A stretch of DNA of 64,000 nucleotides from Oscillatoria acuminata PCC 6304 (GCF_000317105.1 NC_019693.1:4837227-4901226), one strand, 5' to 3'. Shown: positions 18,069 through 27,423, numbered from the stretch's first letter. Program-made: numbers and translations. Notes: generated from the sequence alone by a model not told the origin.

Positions 18069-19502
18069 TTAGAGTTGCAACCAAACAATAAAGGTTGTCC
18101 CCGGATGATTGGAACTGGGCTGGTTTTGCCAATTGGGATCTTGCCATTGGGGGGGAGTTGGACTAAAGACTTCGATTTTCCCTTGCATTTGGGTGATCAA
18201 TTCGCGGGCGATCGCCAATCCCAATCCCGTCCCAGGAATATCACTCTGAGCTTTGACTCCGCGATAATATCGTTGAAATAACTGTTCTAAGTCTTGGGGG
18301 GGAATACCGATCCCCGTGTCACTAATGGCAGTCGCCATCAAGGTGACCCCCTCAATTTGGTGCTGATCCCCAACTTTGACATAAATTTTGCCTCCGGAAG
18401 GGGTATATTTCAAGGCATTGTCAATCAAATTGCTCAAGACTTCCCGCAGGGCTTTGGGAGAAGCGAGAACCAAAGGCAATTCCGCCGGGATCTGGGTCGT
18501 CAATTCCAGATGACGTTCGCTGGCGATCGCCTGGGCCGAAATCAGCAAGGGTTCCAGTACAGTCAGGATATCACAGGGTTCAACATCAAAGGCAGGGAGT
18601 AACAATTGTGGCGATCGCTTCTCCAACATCGGGGTTTCCGACGGGACCTCGGTTTGCACCTCCGGAACCCCTGCGATTTCTTCCGGTTCGATCGCCAGAT
18701 TCATTTGTTGTAGCAACTCTTGAACGCGATCGCTCTCCCGCAGGATACTTCCGGCAATATCTCGGTTCGGGTCCGGTTCCCGCAGGCGTTTTAACAATAA
18801 TTTTCCAAAGGTCCGTAAGGCGGTGAGGGGACTGCGGACCTGGTGCAGGAGGTTATCCAGTAAATCATGTTGTTCCGCTTGCAGGCGTTGGTGTTGGCGC
18901 AATTGCTGACTTAACCAGCGCTGCCTCCGATCCAAAATGCAGGCGATCGCAATGGTTTGGGCGATGGATTCAATCTGCATCCGTTCGCGATCGGTCCAGG
19001 GTCGGTCCTCGCGGCGCGTCACCAACAGTCCCATCACGATTTCTTCATGGATGAGGGGTAAGACGATTTGTCGGGGTTGCGCTAAATCTTCCCCTTCGGC
19101 GATCGGTTCATCCTCGGGTTTTAAATATCGGATGGGTTCGACTAAATGAACCGTCACGGGTCTTTGGGAGGAAGCAGAAACTAACGGAGGACCTTGAGTC
19201 AGGGGGGCATTCGTTCCCGTTGTCGGGGGTTCCCCAGGGATGGCAGTGGGTGGAAAGTCTGGGGTGGGACGCGCCGGAATCTCTGGGGTAATCTCTGTCC
19301 CGGCGATCGCCCGGGCGGGATTTTCTTCCCACACCACCGCTGTTTCCGGATAAGTGACAATCGGAATCAGCTTGGCTTCCCGGTCTTCTGCCAGTTCTTC
19401 GGTCAAATACACCACGCTCACGGAGGATCCTAGCCCTTTCGAGAGTAAACCCACCTGTGATTTGCACAGGGCAACAAATTCTGAACTGGCTCCCATTCCC
19501 AT
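18069..19502 (-). CDS. Sensor histidine kinase, Hik2/CSK-like
   Basis: 477 aa and soluble. An N-terminal GAF domain spans about 5-195, split by a Pro/Thr-rich insertion of about 50 residues (about 65-115). The phospho-acceptor H220 lies in LLHQVRSPLTALRTFGKLLLKRL, a sequence I associate with cyanobacterial Hik2 and plant chloroplast sensor kinase. HATPase_c carries DNALKYTPSGG, DTGIGIP, LFQRYYRG and GTGLGLA. A Cys at residue 13 (FVALCKSQVGLL) is near the N-terminal position where Hik2/CSK proteins carry a redox cofactor ligand. That assignment is from memory and needs alignment. If correct, it senses plastoquinone redox or salt state and phosphorylates Rre1/RppA-type regulators. Confidence 0.85.
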   Translation of the reverse strand: MGMGASSEFVALCKSQVGLLSKGLGSSVSVVYLTEELAEDREAKLIPIVTYPETAVVWEENPARAIAGTEITPEIPARPTPDFPPTAIPGEPPTTGTNAPLTQGPPLVSASSQRPVTVHLVEPIRYLKPEDEPIAEGEDLAQPRQIVLPLIHEEIVMGLLVTRREDRPWTDRERMQIESIAQTIAIACILDRRQRWLSQQLRQHQRLQAEQHDLLDNLLHQVRSPLTALRTFGKLLLKRLREPDPNRDIAGSILRESDRVQELLQQMNLAIEPEEIAGVPEVQTEVPSETPMLEKRSPQLLLPAFDVEPCDILTVLEPLLISAQAIASERHLELTTQIPAELPLVLASPKALREVLSNLIDNALKYTPSGGKIYVKVGDQHQIEGVTLMATAISDTGIGIPPQDLEQLFQRYYRGVKAQSDIPGTGLGLAIARELITQMQGKIEVFSPTPPQWQDPNWQNQPSSNHPGTTFIVWLQL

Positions 19503-20065
19503 ATTTCCTGATTCGATTTAACACAGTAACGCTGAAGTGATGCCCGCCTCTTTCCCCCACACCCTCTTTATCTTTAAATAGCTTAACCCCAAGACCGGAC
19601 CCTAATTATTTATGTTGGCAGAAATTGGATGCGGTTACTTACTTCTGGGGTAAGATACTTGAACACCGTTGATAAAACCCATTGAACGTTCTTTTATTTT
19701 CGGGCAGTTTTGTGGCAATTTTGTGGCAATTTTATGGCAATTCTGGGGTTTAAGGGATGGAAGACCAGCCAGGGCCACGGGAATAGACTACCGCTGCACT
19801 CCCGTTAACAGGGTCAGGGAATTCTATCTTTCCCTATTGGATCCTATCCAGAGTTTTGTAACAAATTTTATAGTTTTGTGAACTTTAGTCTTTATTTTTG
19901 GTAAATAAGAACGCAAAAAGGCTGAAAACGCTGAGTAGGCAAGAGACCTGGGGTTTTGTAACAAACTTAGCAAGAGGGATTGATTTTTTTTATTACAGCG
20001 GATATAATCAGCACGACTTTTGTAACCATCACTACACCTGTCGGCTGAAATAGGAGGTAAGGATT
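19503..20065. other. Leader region of the DUF3155 gene and divergent kinase
   Basis: A divergent intergenic region with no gene. A 12-bp-type tandem repeat (ATTTTGTGGCAA, three imperfect copies) occupies about 19708-19745, and TTTTGTAACAAA occurs at about 19855 and 19954. These could be operator-like but no known regulator site is recognised. Confidence 0.35.
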
Positions 20066-20383
20066 TTGGCAAGGAGACGTAAGCGTAAGAGCCGTCGCCG
20101 CCAAGAAGGGCGCAGGATTTTAGAGCACGTGCCTCAGTATAGTATCGAGAGCGGTGAAGATAAGCCAGTCACAGCCGCCCGTAAATTCATCAAGGCAGAA
20201 GGCATCGTGCCACCGGCTTTGTTGTTAGTTAAGAGAAACGAGCATACCACGGATCGATACTTCTGGGCAGAAAAAGGATTGTTCGGTGCTCAATATGTAG
20301 AAGAAAATCATTTCTTATTCCCGAGCTTAAAGTTTTTTGAGAGCAAAGCAGAAATACCCCCCGTGGCTTTATCAGTCCGGTAA
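20066..20383 (+). CDS. DUF3155 family protein
   Basis: 105 aa, starting with TTG at 20066 behind a strong GGAGG (20053-20057). The N-terminus is a basic cluster, ARRRKRKSRRRQEGRRI, followed by LEHVPQYSIESGEDKPVTAARKFI and a conserved ...RYFWAEKGLFGAQYVEENHFLFPSL. This matches my memory of the cyanobacteria-specific DUF3155 family, whose function is unknown. The basic head suggests nucleic-acid or ribosome contact, but that is inference. It is monocistronic, in a region with long flanking gaps. Confidence 0.88.
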   Translation: MARRRKRKSRRRQEGRRILEHVPQYSIESGEDKPVTAARKFIKAEGIVPPALLLVKRNEHTTDRYFWAEKGLFGAQYVEENHFLFPSLKFFESKAEIPPVALSVR

Positions 20384-21020
20384 AAGGGTTTTCTGTGAGT
20401 TATGAGAACTGAAGGTTTAAGGGAACCGACGGCGGCAAGGGATTGTACTGGGCTGGCGATCGCCTCGGATAACCCTGCTGTGTAAGCGTTCGCGTCATCG
20501 CGGACTCAAACAAAGTGCCGAGTAAATTTAGCAGATTTACAGGGGCATTAACCCGGTTTTTGGCAAAGCTGGCGTCATAGAGAGTCCCGTAACGGCCAAT
20601 GTTCCGTCAATCGGTTGATTTCTCCTGGGAAAAAAACGGTTTTAGTCCCGCATTCGGAGTCGCGATCTTCAGGCGCATCCAGTTTCCTTGGCGATTAGGG
20701 AAACCCGCGTTGAGTTGCGATCGCCGCGAACTCTGAACGGTTCGGTGAGCGATTCGGTTGCGCCTAGGTCAGGGTAAAGTTCCGGTCTCAATCCGGGCTA
20801 TTACTCTGCCAATCATGAATGACCCGTCGTCCTACCCAGGAACAAGGTCAAAAGCGTTTGACTGATCAAACTAAACTTTAAGTCGGATTTGACCTGATTG
20901 GGTCAATAAGGAAACAAACCGATTAAAATACCATGCTTTTGTGAAATTAGCTCCATGACAAGCTCACGGGTTTGCATCGGGCTAATTTCTGCTATGGTAT
21001 CGCCCTCTTCAAGCTAGTTT
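20384..21020. other. 637-bp stretch without recognised features
   Basis: No frame with coding character, no member of the local repeat families and no RNA gene that I recognise. The base composition is close to that of the coding DNA around it (several GCGATCGC sites), unlike the AT-rich gaps, so a decayed gene or a noncoding RNA is possible. Confidence 0.35.
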
Positions 21021-21560
21021 CTAACCCTGACGGTACTGAGGTCCCAAGGTTTGCTTCAGTACGGCCAACTCATCCCGATGACCCGTGACTGTAATTCTAT
21101 TTTGGGTCGGATTATCCCCAGAACTCTCCAGAGATTTGACTTGGAGAGACACCTGTTCCATACGACCCGAATTTTGCCAATAAAACCATCCAGCAACTGG
21201 GGACAACAGAATCAACCCCAGAAATAAATTCCCCCCTGTTGGGATGACCATTGAGAGAATTAGGGCCAAACAGAACATCCCCACTGCCGCCAACAGGGTC
21301 AAGAAAATCGCCAGAAACCAACTGGGACGGACATATCCTTCAAACGTGACTTGATTACGTTCCCCATCTACTGCCTTCACCCGATAAGCGCGGCGATCGA
21401 AATACCCTTGCAACTCAGGCAAAATCGACTCTTCCGGCTGTTCGGTTACCCATTGCATTTCCTCCGTTCGGTCCTTCACCGAGGCGCGAATAAAGAAAAA
21501 CAACCCGATCGTCATGAGTAGGGTTAAAAAAAACGTTGAAGAGAGAGTCGTCGTATCCAT
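21021..21560 (-). CDS. Cofactor assembly of complex C (cytochrome b6) protein, CCB1-like
   Basis: 179 aa with an N-terminal membrane helix (STFFLTLLMTIGLFFFIRAS), the conserved stretch VKDRTEEM, and a paired hydrophobic hairpin at about 81-131 (WFLAIFLTLLAAVGMFCLALIL ... LFLGLILLSPVAGWFYW). The C-terminal domain is soluble and ends GHRDELAVLKQTLGPQY. This layout fits the CCB factors that help attach heme c(i) covalently to cytochrome b6 in thylakoid membranes. I assign CCB1 rather than CCB2-4 from general resemblance only. It is monocistronic. Confidence 0.65.
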   Translation of the reverse strand: MDTTTLSSTFFLTLLMTIGLFFFIRASVKDRTEEMQWVTEQPEESILPELQGYFDRRAYRVKAVDGERNQVTFEGYVRPSWFLAIFLTLLAAVGMFCLALILSMVIPTGGNLFLGLILLSPVAGWFYWQNSGRMEQVSLQVKSLESSGDNPTQNRITVTGHRDELAVLKQTLGPQYRQG

Positions 21561-21661
21561 CGGTTCTATCTAAATGACTTCATGACGCAATTGTTACATA
21601 AATTTACAAAGAAACTACGACTCCAGCTTGTCCTACGGTACAGGATGAAGTCCCCAGGACA

Positions 21662-21941
21662 AGAAACCGGGTTTCTAGCCCAAATTTGTTGCTTTTTGGC
21701 CAGAGATTGTCTCAAGAAACCCGGTTTCTAAGGGGATTGCAAAATATAAATCATCCAACCGTTCAACTGAAAGGAAGTGTAGGGGCGTATTGCATACGCC
21801 CCTGGGGCCTGCGCATTGCGCCCCTACAATGACGAGGCTATTCCGTTGAGTAGTCACTACGAAAGTTAGGACCAGAAACCGGGTTTCTCACCCCAATTTG
21901 TTGCGATCGCCAGAAATTGTCTCAAAAAACCCGGTTTCTAA
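21662..21941. repeat. Duplicated AGAAACCCGGTTTCT palindrome unit flanking an R1 MITE
   Basis: Two direct copies of a unit of about 70 bp (21662-21729 and 21874-21941). Each is bounded by the palindrome AGAAACC(G/C)GGTTTCT and has AATTTGTTG and AGA(G/A)ATTGTCTCAA inside. The R1 MITE copy 3 (21730-21865) sits exactly between them. Confidence 0.65.
21730..21865. repeat. MITE-like repeat R1, copy 3
   Basis: Starts with the terminal sequence GGGGATTGCAAAATATAAA, contains an altered central palindrome (GTAGGGGCGTATTGCATACG), and ends raggedly after GTAGTCACTACGAA without the second terminal repeat. The rest of the 21561-22212 gap beyond the palindromes is AT-rich and shows nothing recognisable. 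Confidence 0.65.
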
Positions 21942-22212
21942 CCAATGGGTTCCCTCCAAAGGCGGCCTTAAATTTGACTCTATTTAAAAAAATGGTAATT
22001 TTTGATGCAGACAATATGGTAATCTACTATTCCTTACTATCCTGTTACATCGTCTTGCCATCAATTTGGCAGGTGTTGTGGTGCGTTGCGGTGGCTTCCG
22101 TGACGCACTCTTTTCCCCAAAACTGAATCGAGCAAAAATCCGGCATTTCGGAGATTAACCCCAGGATGTCGGGACAATTCAGGGACTGCCCCGACCCTGT
22201 ATCCTGGCGTCT

Positions 22213-24360
22213 CTACTCCGCACGCCTTAACACAAGCACCGATTGCCCGAAAACCGGGACTGCCTTATCCCCAGTATAGGTGGGGCCATCTTCCAAAAAG
22301 CTGGGTTCCTTGGTATCAATCAGGGCCACCCACTGCTGTTCATTTAAGCCCTCGGGTAACTTAAACTCGATGGATTCCCAATGGGCATTAAAGAACACGA
22401 TGAAACTTTCGTCAATGACTCGCTGACCATACCGATTGCGCCGGGGAATTTCCTGCCCATTTAAAAAGACAGCGATCGCCTTAGCAAACCCCACACCCCA
22501 CTCTTCATCCTCCATCTCGCTGCCATCGGGATTGAACCAGGCAATATCATTCACCGTCTTCCCATAAATCGGGCGGCCCTGAAACCACTTACGCCGCTGA
22601 AACACCGGATGCTTGCGCCGGAAATAAATCAGTTGCCGAGTAAAATCTAACAACTGGGCTTTTTCCTCGGGAAACTCCCAATTCAGCCAAGAAATTTCAC
22701 TATCCTGACAATAGGCATTATTATTTCCCCCTTGAGAGCGTTCCATCTCATCCCCCGCCAACAACATGGGGATACCCTGGGACAGCATCAGAGTCACCAG
22801 AAAATTCCGCTTTTGGCGTTCTCGCAAGGCCAACACCTGTGGATCATCTGTATCTCCTTCTGCACCACAATTCCAGGACCGATTGTGACTCTCCCCATCA
22901 CAGTTATTTTCCTCATTGGCTTCATTATGCTTCTCGTTGTAGCTAACTAAATCGTAGAGCGGAAAGCCATCGTGAGCCGTGATAAAGTTAATGCTGGCAT
23001 AAGGACTGCGCCCCGTGGTTTCATATAAATCCGAACTCCCAGTAAACCGATAGGCAAATTCACCTAACGTCCGGTCCTCTCCCCGCCAAAAGTCACGCAC
23101 GGTATCGCGATATCGCCCATTCCACTCGGACCATAACAGGGGAAAATTCCCCACCTGATAGCCTCCGGGACCGACATCCCAGGGTTCAGCAATCAGTTTC
23201 ACATCGGAAAGGACCGGGTCCTGATGGATGATATTAAAGAAAGACCCGAGATTGTTGACGTCATACAATTCCCGCGCCAGGGCCGATGCTAAATCAAATC
23301 GGAACCCATCCACGTGCATTTCTAGCACCCAGTAGCGCAGACTATCCATAATTAATTTTAGGATTTGCGGATGGCGCACGTTCAGAGAATTGCCGCATCC
23401 CGTGAAATCCATGTTATACCGGAGATTGTCATCCACGAGGCGATAGTAGCAGGCATTATCTACCCCCCGCATGGACACTGTGGGACCGAGGTGATTGCCT
23501 TCTCCGGTGTGGTTGTACACCACATCCAAAATGACTTCGATACCGGCTTTATGCAGGGCCTTGACCATTTCTTTAAATTCCTGCACCTGTTCTCCCGGTA
23601 CAGTTGCGGAACTATAACCGGAATAAGGGGCGAAGAAATTGATGGAGTCGTAACCCCAATAATTTTTGAGTTCTTTATCTGCGAGATGTCCAGGATAGGC
23701 GAGGAAGTGATGAACCGGCATCAGTTCGACTGCCGTAATCCCCAAGGTTTGCAGGTGAGAAATTACCGCCGGATGCGCTAGTCCACTATAGGTTCCGCGT
23801 ATTTCTTCGGGGATATTCGGTTGAAGTTTGGTAAATCCTTTAACGTGGGTTTCGTAGATGATGGTTTCATGGAAGGGGGTTTGTAAGAGTTGGTCCCCTT
23901 CCCAATCAAAGGACTCATCAATCACGATGGATTTGGGGATTAAATGAGCGCTATCGGTTTCGCTGAAGGAGAGGTCTTCTTCGGGGTCTTCCCAGTTATA
24001 GCCGGAGAGTTCGGGTCCGTTGATGACATCTCCTTCGATGGCTTTGGCGTAGGGGTCAATCAGGAGTTTGTTGGGGTTGAAGCGATGACCTGCACCGGGG
24101 TCGTATGGCCCATGCACTCGATATCCATAGCGCTGTCCCGGGGAGATTCCGGGGATGTAGCCATGCCAGACATGGTTATCGACTTCGGTTATAGAAACCT
24201 GTTGCTCTTTCCCGTCTTTGTCAAATAAACAGAGTTCTACGGCAGTGGCGTTTTCACTAAATAAAGCAAAATTTGTGCCTTTACCATCCCAGTAGGATCC
24301 CAAGGGATAGACTTTACCGGGCCATACTTCTAAATGCATATTGATCGGTTGACTCACCAC
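22213..24360 (-). CDS. glgX: Glycogen debranching enzyme
   Basis: A 715-aa GH13_11 isoamylase-type enzyme that cuts alpha-1,6 links during glycogen breakdown in the cytoplasm. An N-terminal CBM48 domain (PLGSYWDGKGTNFALFSENA) precedes the TIM barrel. The nucleophile is D356 (DGFRFDLA), the acid/base E392 (IAEPWD) and the stabiliser D464 (TAHDGF). DVVYNHT is the first conserved barrel region. The C-terminal domain is complete. The frame opens with GTG at 24360. An in-frame ATG seven codons later (MHLEVWPGKVYPLG) matches the usual family start and is an alternative. It is transcribed alone, 414 bp downstream of the redoxin gene. Confidence 0.95.
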   Translation of the reverse strand: MVSQPINMHLEVWPGKVYPLGSYWDGKGTNFALFSENATAVELCLFDKDGKEQQVSITEVDNHVWHGYIPGISPGQRYGYRVHGPYDPGAGHRFNPNKLLIDPYAKAIEGDVINGPELSGYNWEDPEEDLSFSETDSAHLIPKSIVIDESFDWEGDQLLQTPFHETIIYETHVKGFTKLQPNIPEEIRGTYSGLAHPAVISHLQTLGITAVELMPVHHFLAYPGHLADKELKNYWGYDSINFFAPYSGYSSATVPGEQVQEFKEMVKALHKAGIEVILDVVYNHTGEGNHLGPTVSMRGVDNACYYRLVDDNLRYNMDFTGCGNSLNVRHPQILKLIMDSLRYWVLEMHVDGFRFDLASALARELYDVNNLGSFFNIIHQDPVLSDVKLIAEPWDVGPGGYQVGNFPLLWSEWNGRYRDTVRDFWRGEDRTLGEFAYRFTGSSDLYETTGRSPYASINFITAHDGFPLYDLVSYNEKHNEANEENNCDGESHNRSWNCGAEGDTDDPQVLALRERQKRNFLVTLMLSQGIPMLLAGDEMERSQGGNNNAYCQDSEISWLNWEFPEEKAQLLDFTRQLIYFRRKHPVFQRRKWFQGRPIYGKTVNDIAWFNPDGSEMEDEEWGVGFAKAIAVFLNGQEIPRRNRYGQRVIDESFIVFFNAHWESIEFKLPEGLNEQQWVALIDTKEPSFLEDGPTYTGDKAVPVFGQSVLVLRRAE

Positions 24361-24774
24361 GAATTTTTAAAGAGAATCAAAAATGCCGATCGCCGGGGAA
24401 TCCTGATATTTTAGGGGCCGGTTGGCGATCGCATTCCCTTTGTTCTCTCTTTAAATTTACGGGCTGGGCTGTTCTGTGGCTTCTACCCTAGGAGTGATGC
24501 GAAGTGTTAGGGGTTATGTTACTCTCCTGATTCACCAGACTCTAATGACCGCTGCTCCCTCGGACTCAGGTCTGGGGTGGTGGCGATCATCCCCCAGACC
24601 TGAGTCCGACCTGCACCGCCACCCTCGCCCTCAGAATGTCCCCGGATGGCTCACGTTTGTGCATCAGATTACATCTCACTTTCTAGGGTTGGTCAAGCCA
24701 GACTGCTTTTTTTCTCGGTGTTCCCGAACTGATACTCAAGGACAGGGGATTCCCTGTCCAGGTTGGATCGGTTC
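24361..24774. other. Gap upstream of glgX containing a strong hairpin
   Basis: Apart from the 18-bp-stem inverted repeat at 24560-24609 I see no gene or repeat in this interval. Confidence 0.4.
24560..24609 (-). terminator. Perfect 18-bp inverted repeat
   Basis: TCGGACTCAGGTCTGGGG at 24560-24577 pairs perfectly with 24592-24609 over a 14-nt loop containing GCGATC. It lies downstream of the redoxin stop and upstream of glgX, so it may end redoxin transcription. There is no T-run, which makes an intrinsic terminator uncertain. It could instead be a mini-repeat. Confidence 0.45.
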
Positions 24775-25362
24775 TTACCATGCCCCATAATAGGCCGGTT
24801 CATGGCCGGGTTTCCATTTAATATTGCAGCCAATGCTAGGTTTTTGGTCTTCCGGGATGGAGTCTCCCGCCAATACCGCATCGATCGCTGAACGCAAGTC
24901 TTTTCCCGTCACAGGTTGATGATTCCCCGGACGACTGTCATCAAGTTGACCCCGATACACCAGGCGGCGACTGCGATCAAAGACAAAAAAATCTGGGGTG
25001 CAAGCGGCAGTATAGGCAGTTGCCACCTGTTGCGTTTCATCGTAACAATAGGGAAAGGAAAATCCTAACGTTAATGCCATTGCTTTGAGATGTTCTGGGG
25101 CATCCTGGGGATGAGTCTCCACGGAATTAGAGCTAATGGCTACAATTCCCACTGAGCGATCGTGATAATCCCGGCCAATATTGGCCAGTTCTTCTTGAAT
25201 ATGCTTGACAAAAGGGCAATGTTGACAGATAAACATCACCACTAGTGCGGTCTTATCGCCAAAGGTTTCCAGGGAGATCATCTTGTGGGTGACCACATCC
25301 GGGAGTTGAAAATCCGGTGCTGGGGTTCCCAGTGCCAGCATGGTTGAAGGGGTTAAACTCAT
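24775..25362 (-). CDS. Thioredoxin-family redoxin (AhpC/TSA-like)
   Basis: 195 aa from the ATG at 25362, which has AGGA eight bases upstream. The frame itself runs back to a TTG at 25383. The thioredoxin fold is shown by GTPAPDFQLPD, then ALVVMFICQHCPFVKHI with a CxxC redox site (CQHC), and the cis-Pro region ACTPDFFVFD, in the form typical of redoxin-domain peroxidase-like proteins. A C-terminal SIGCNIKWKPGHEP adds a third conserved Cys. It has no signal peptide. It probably reduces peroxides or disulfides in the cytoplasm. The proteins of this subgroup are usually annotated only as thioredoxin family protein. Confidence 0.9.
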   Translation of the reverse strand: MSLTPSTMLALGTPAPDFQLPDVVTHKMISLETFGDKTALVVMFICQHCPFVKHIQEELANIGRDYHDRSVGIVAISSNSVETHPQDAPEHLKAMALTLGFSFPYCYDETQQVATAYTAACTPDFFVFDRSRRLVYRGQLDDSRPGNHQPVTGKDLRSAIDAVLAGDSIPEDQKPSIGCNIKWKPGHEPAYYGAW

Positions 25363-25383
25363 TTTTTTTCCTGGCTGTTTCAA

Positions 25384-25953
25384 GGGTTGGGTTTCAGGGG
25401 TTTATTATCGCTCAGGAATAGTCCTCGGTTCAAATCCCCAGCTAGGGCATTTTCCCTTTAACTTCCCGTCCATTTATTCGGTTGTCTACCATAAAGCGTC
25501 AAAATTGTCAACAGAGAATTTACTGAATTTTTGCATAAGGGAAAAATATAGGCGATGATAATGAACTGCTGTAACCTGGAAAAAAAAGAACGTAACCGGG
25601 GGCGATCGCAAGTTTTTGGAGGGCGATCGAAATAATCCGGTCACCTAGATTCTTTTTCTAAACCAAACCTATCCTCAGACTGTCCCATTCTTTTCCTTGG
25701 TCTCTAAAATTCTTTCTTGAGAGAAATTAGAAGTAAAATCCTTTATAGGCAAGGCTTTACGCCATTTTTTTACCCCTCAATTTTTCAGGCAATATCAACG
25801 AAATTCATCAGAATTAAACTTGCCCACATCAGCCCGAGGGAATACGTTACAAAACGTAATGATACTTCAGGAAATACTCGGTTTCGCGGACTCGGTAAAT
25901 TTGAGTAAGATACTAATAGAAAGATTAAATAATTATAAGAAAGTATTTTAGCT
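25384..25953. other. AT-rich divergent promoter region
   Basis: Contains no supported gene. It separates the divergently transcribed redoxin and pentapeptide-repeat genes, so promoters for both must lie here. A GGTTCAAATCC word at about 25427 is not part of a tRNA cloverleaf. Confidence 0.4.
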
Positions 25954-26994
25954 ATGACGGCGGACCTCCTGAACGCACCTAAATTTAGCTTCTCCAAAGA
26001 AGAACTCTTGCAGCAATACGCAGGAGGAAACCGAGATTTTAATCGTCTTAGCCTCGCCAAAGCCGACTTAAGCGAAGCCAACCTCAGTGGCGTGTATTTA
26101 GGTGGAGCCAGCCTCACCAAAGCCAATTTGAGTGGAGCCAATCTGAGTCGAGCCAACTTAAGCGGAGCCAGCCTCAGTGGAGCCAACCTCACCGGAGCCA
26201 ACCTCACCGGAGCCAACTTAGCGGGCGCTCACCTGAATTGGGCCGACCTCAGTGGAGCCAACCTCAGTGGAGCCAACCTCGCCAATGCCGACGTGAGCGG
26301 AGCCAACCTCAGTGGAGCCAACCTCAGCGGAGCCAAATTAAATCAAACCTATTTAATCGGAACCAATCTGAAATCTGTGGATTTGCGAGAAGCCAATCTC
26401 AGTCTGGCGAGCCTCAACAAAGCCGATTTAACCAAAGCCAACCTGCGTCAAGCTGACCTCACGGGAGCCAAACTCAAGCAAAGCAACTTGAACCTTGCGG
26501 ATCTAACTCATGCCAACCTCACGGGTGCGAACCTCAAGCAAGCCAACCTCAGTCAAGCTCATCTCAATTGGGCTAACCTCACGAAAGCAGATCTTCGCGA
26601 AGCCAACCTCTGCGGTGCCAATCTCAGCAAAGCCAACCTCAGTCAAACAGATTTGACCGAAGTTTGCCTTAAGGATGCCCAACTAAGTGGGATTAACTTT
26701 AGTGGGGCCAATTTAACCGGCGTTGACTTGAGCAATAAACTCCTCACCGGCGCGAACCTCAGTGGTGCTGAACTCAGTCTAGCTAATTTGAGTGGCGCTT
26801 ATCTGATTCAAACGAATCTGAGGGAAGCGAACTTGAGTGAGGCAAATCTCATGGGTTCTCATTTGATGGATGCAGATTTGACCAAAGCTAATCTTTCGGG
26901 AGCGAACCTCTCTCAAGCCAATGTGGTCAATGTCAACCTTCGCGGAGCCAATTTAAAAGGGGTGATTCAACCCAATGGAAAAGCTCGCAGCTAA
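25954..26994 (+). CDS. Pentapeptide-repeat protein
   Basis: 346 aa. After about 35 non-repetitive residues (helical, LLNAPKFSFSKEELLQQYAGGNRDF), nearly the whole chain is A(D/N)Lxx pentapeptides. This predicts a right-handed quadrilateral beta-helix of roughly 60 pentapeptides, with a break near residues 238-258 (DAQLSGINFSGANL, LSNKLLTG). There is no signal peptide or enzyme domain. Such proteins are common in cyanobacteria, some as gyrase-protecting DNA mimics, but the surface here is not obviously acidic and the role is unknown. The DNA repeats are nearly identical in places (GGAGCCAACCTC many times), a sign of recent expansion. Confidence 0.93.
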   Translation: MTADLLNAPKFSFSKEELLQQYAGGNRDFNRLSLAKADLSEANLSGVYLGGASLTKANLSGANLSRANLSGASLSGANLTGANLTGANLAGAHLNWADLSGANLSGANLANADVSGANLSGANLSGAKLNQTYLIGTNLKSVDLREANLSLASLNKADLTKANLRQADLTGAKLKQSNLNLADLTHANLTGANLKQANLSQAHLNWANLTKADLREANLCGANLSKANLSQTDLTEVCLKDAQLSGINFSGANLTGVDLSNKLLTGANLSGAELSLANLSGAYLIQTNLREANLSEANLMGSHLMDADLTKANLSGANLSQANVVNVNLRGANLKGVIQPNGKARS

Positions 26995-27020
26995 ATTTAA
27001 CGGTTTATGTTAAATATGGC

Positions 27021-27030
27021 GTAAGTCCTG
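27021..27030. repeat. R3 repeat end fragment
   Basis: GCGTAAGTCCTG (ending at 27030) matches the terminal repeat of the R3 element at 44962-45060. No opposite end is seen, so this is a remnant. Confidence 0.35.
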
Positions 27031-27104
27031 GTTACAAAATTTTTGGGTAAGTCGCAACACATTATATTCCATAAGTTATCCACGCTCTAGGGCGTCGGTA
27101 CTTT

Positions 27105-27266
27105 AGGGAACTCCAAAAAATAAAATCTCCAAAACGTTCGTTCGTAGGATCAACGGAGTAGCCTCGTCAGTGTAGGGGCGCAATGCTTGCGCCCAAAAGA
27201 GGGCCTGCGCATTGCGCCCCTACACTCATTTGAACGGTTGGATGATTTATATTTTGCAATCCCCTT
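27105..27266. repeat. MITE-like repeat R1, copy 4 (near complete)
   Basis: Left end AGGGAACTCCAAAAAATAAA (diverged) and right end TTTATATTTTGCAATCCCC, with central GTAGGGGCGCAATGC and GCATTGCGCCCCTAC arms. It lies immediately upstream of the IS607-type element and accounts for most of the 26995-27423 gap. Confidence 0.7.
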
Positions 27267-27423
27267 ATGGGCCAGACAAACTGCGTGTTTTGACAAAATT
27301 GACCACCGGATCTCTCTGTGTGCGTTCAACTCGTGGAGAAATGGGAGTTTAATTTAATCGCAGATTAGTTTAACATCTTAGGGCGATGCGGTACAATACG
27401 CGAGAAGAGTTGAGGATAAACCT

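Noticed and set aside
25410-25450. tRNA-like T-loop GGTTCAAATCC
   Set aside because: The T-stem does not pair and no anticodon or acceptor stem can be built.
25785-26216. 143-aa minus-strand frame rich in RLAPLKLAPVRLAP
   Set aside because: It is the antisense of the pentapeptide repeats and reflects their periodicity.
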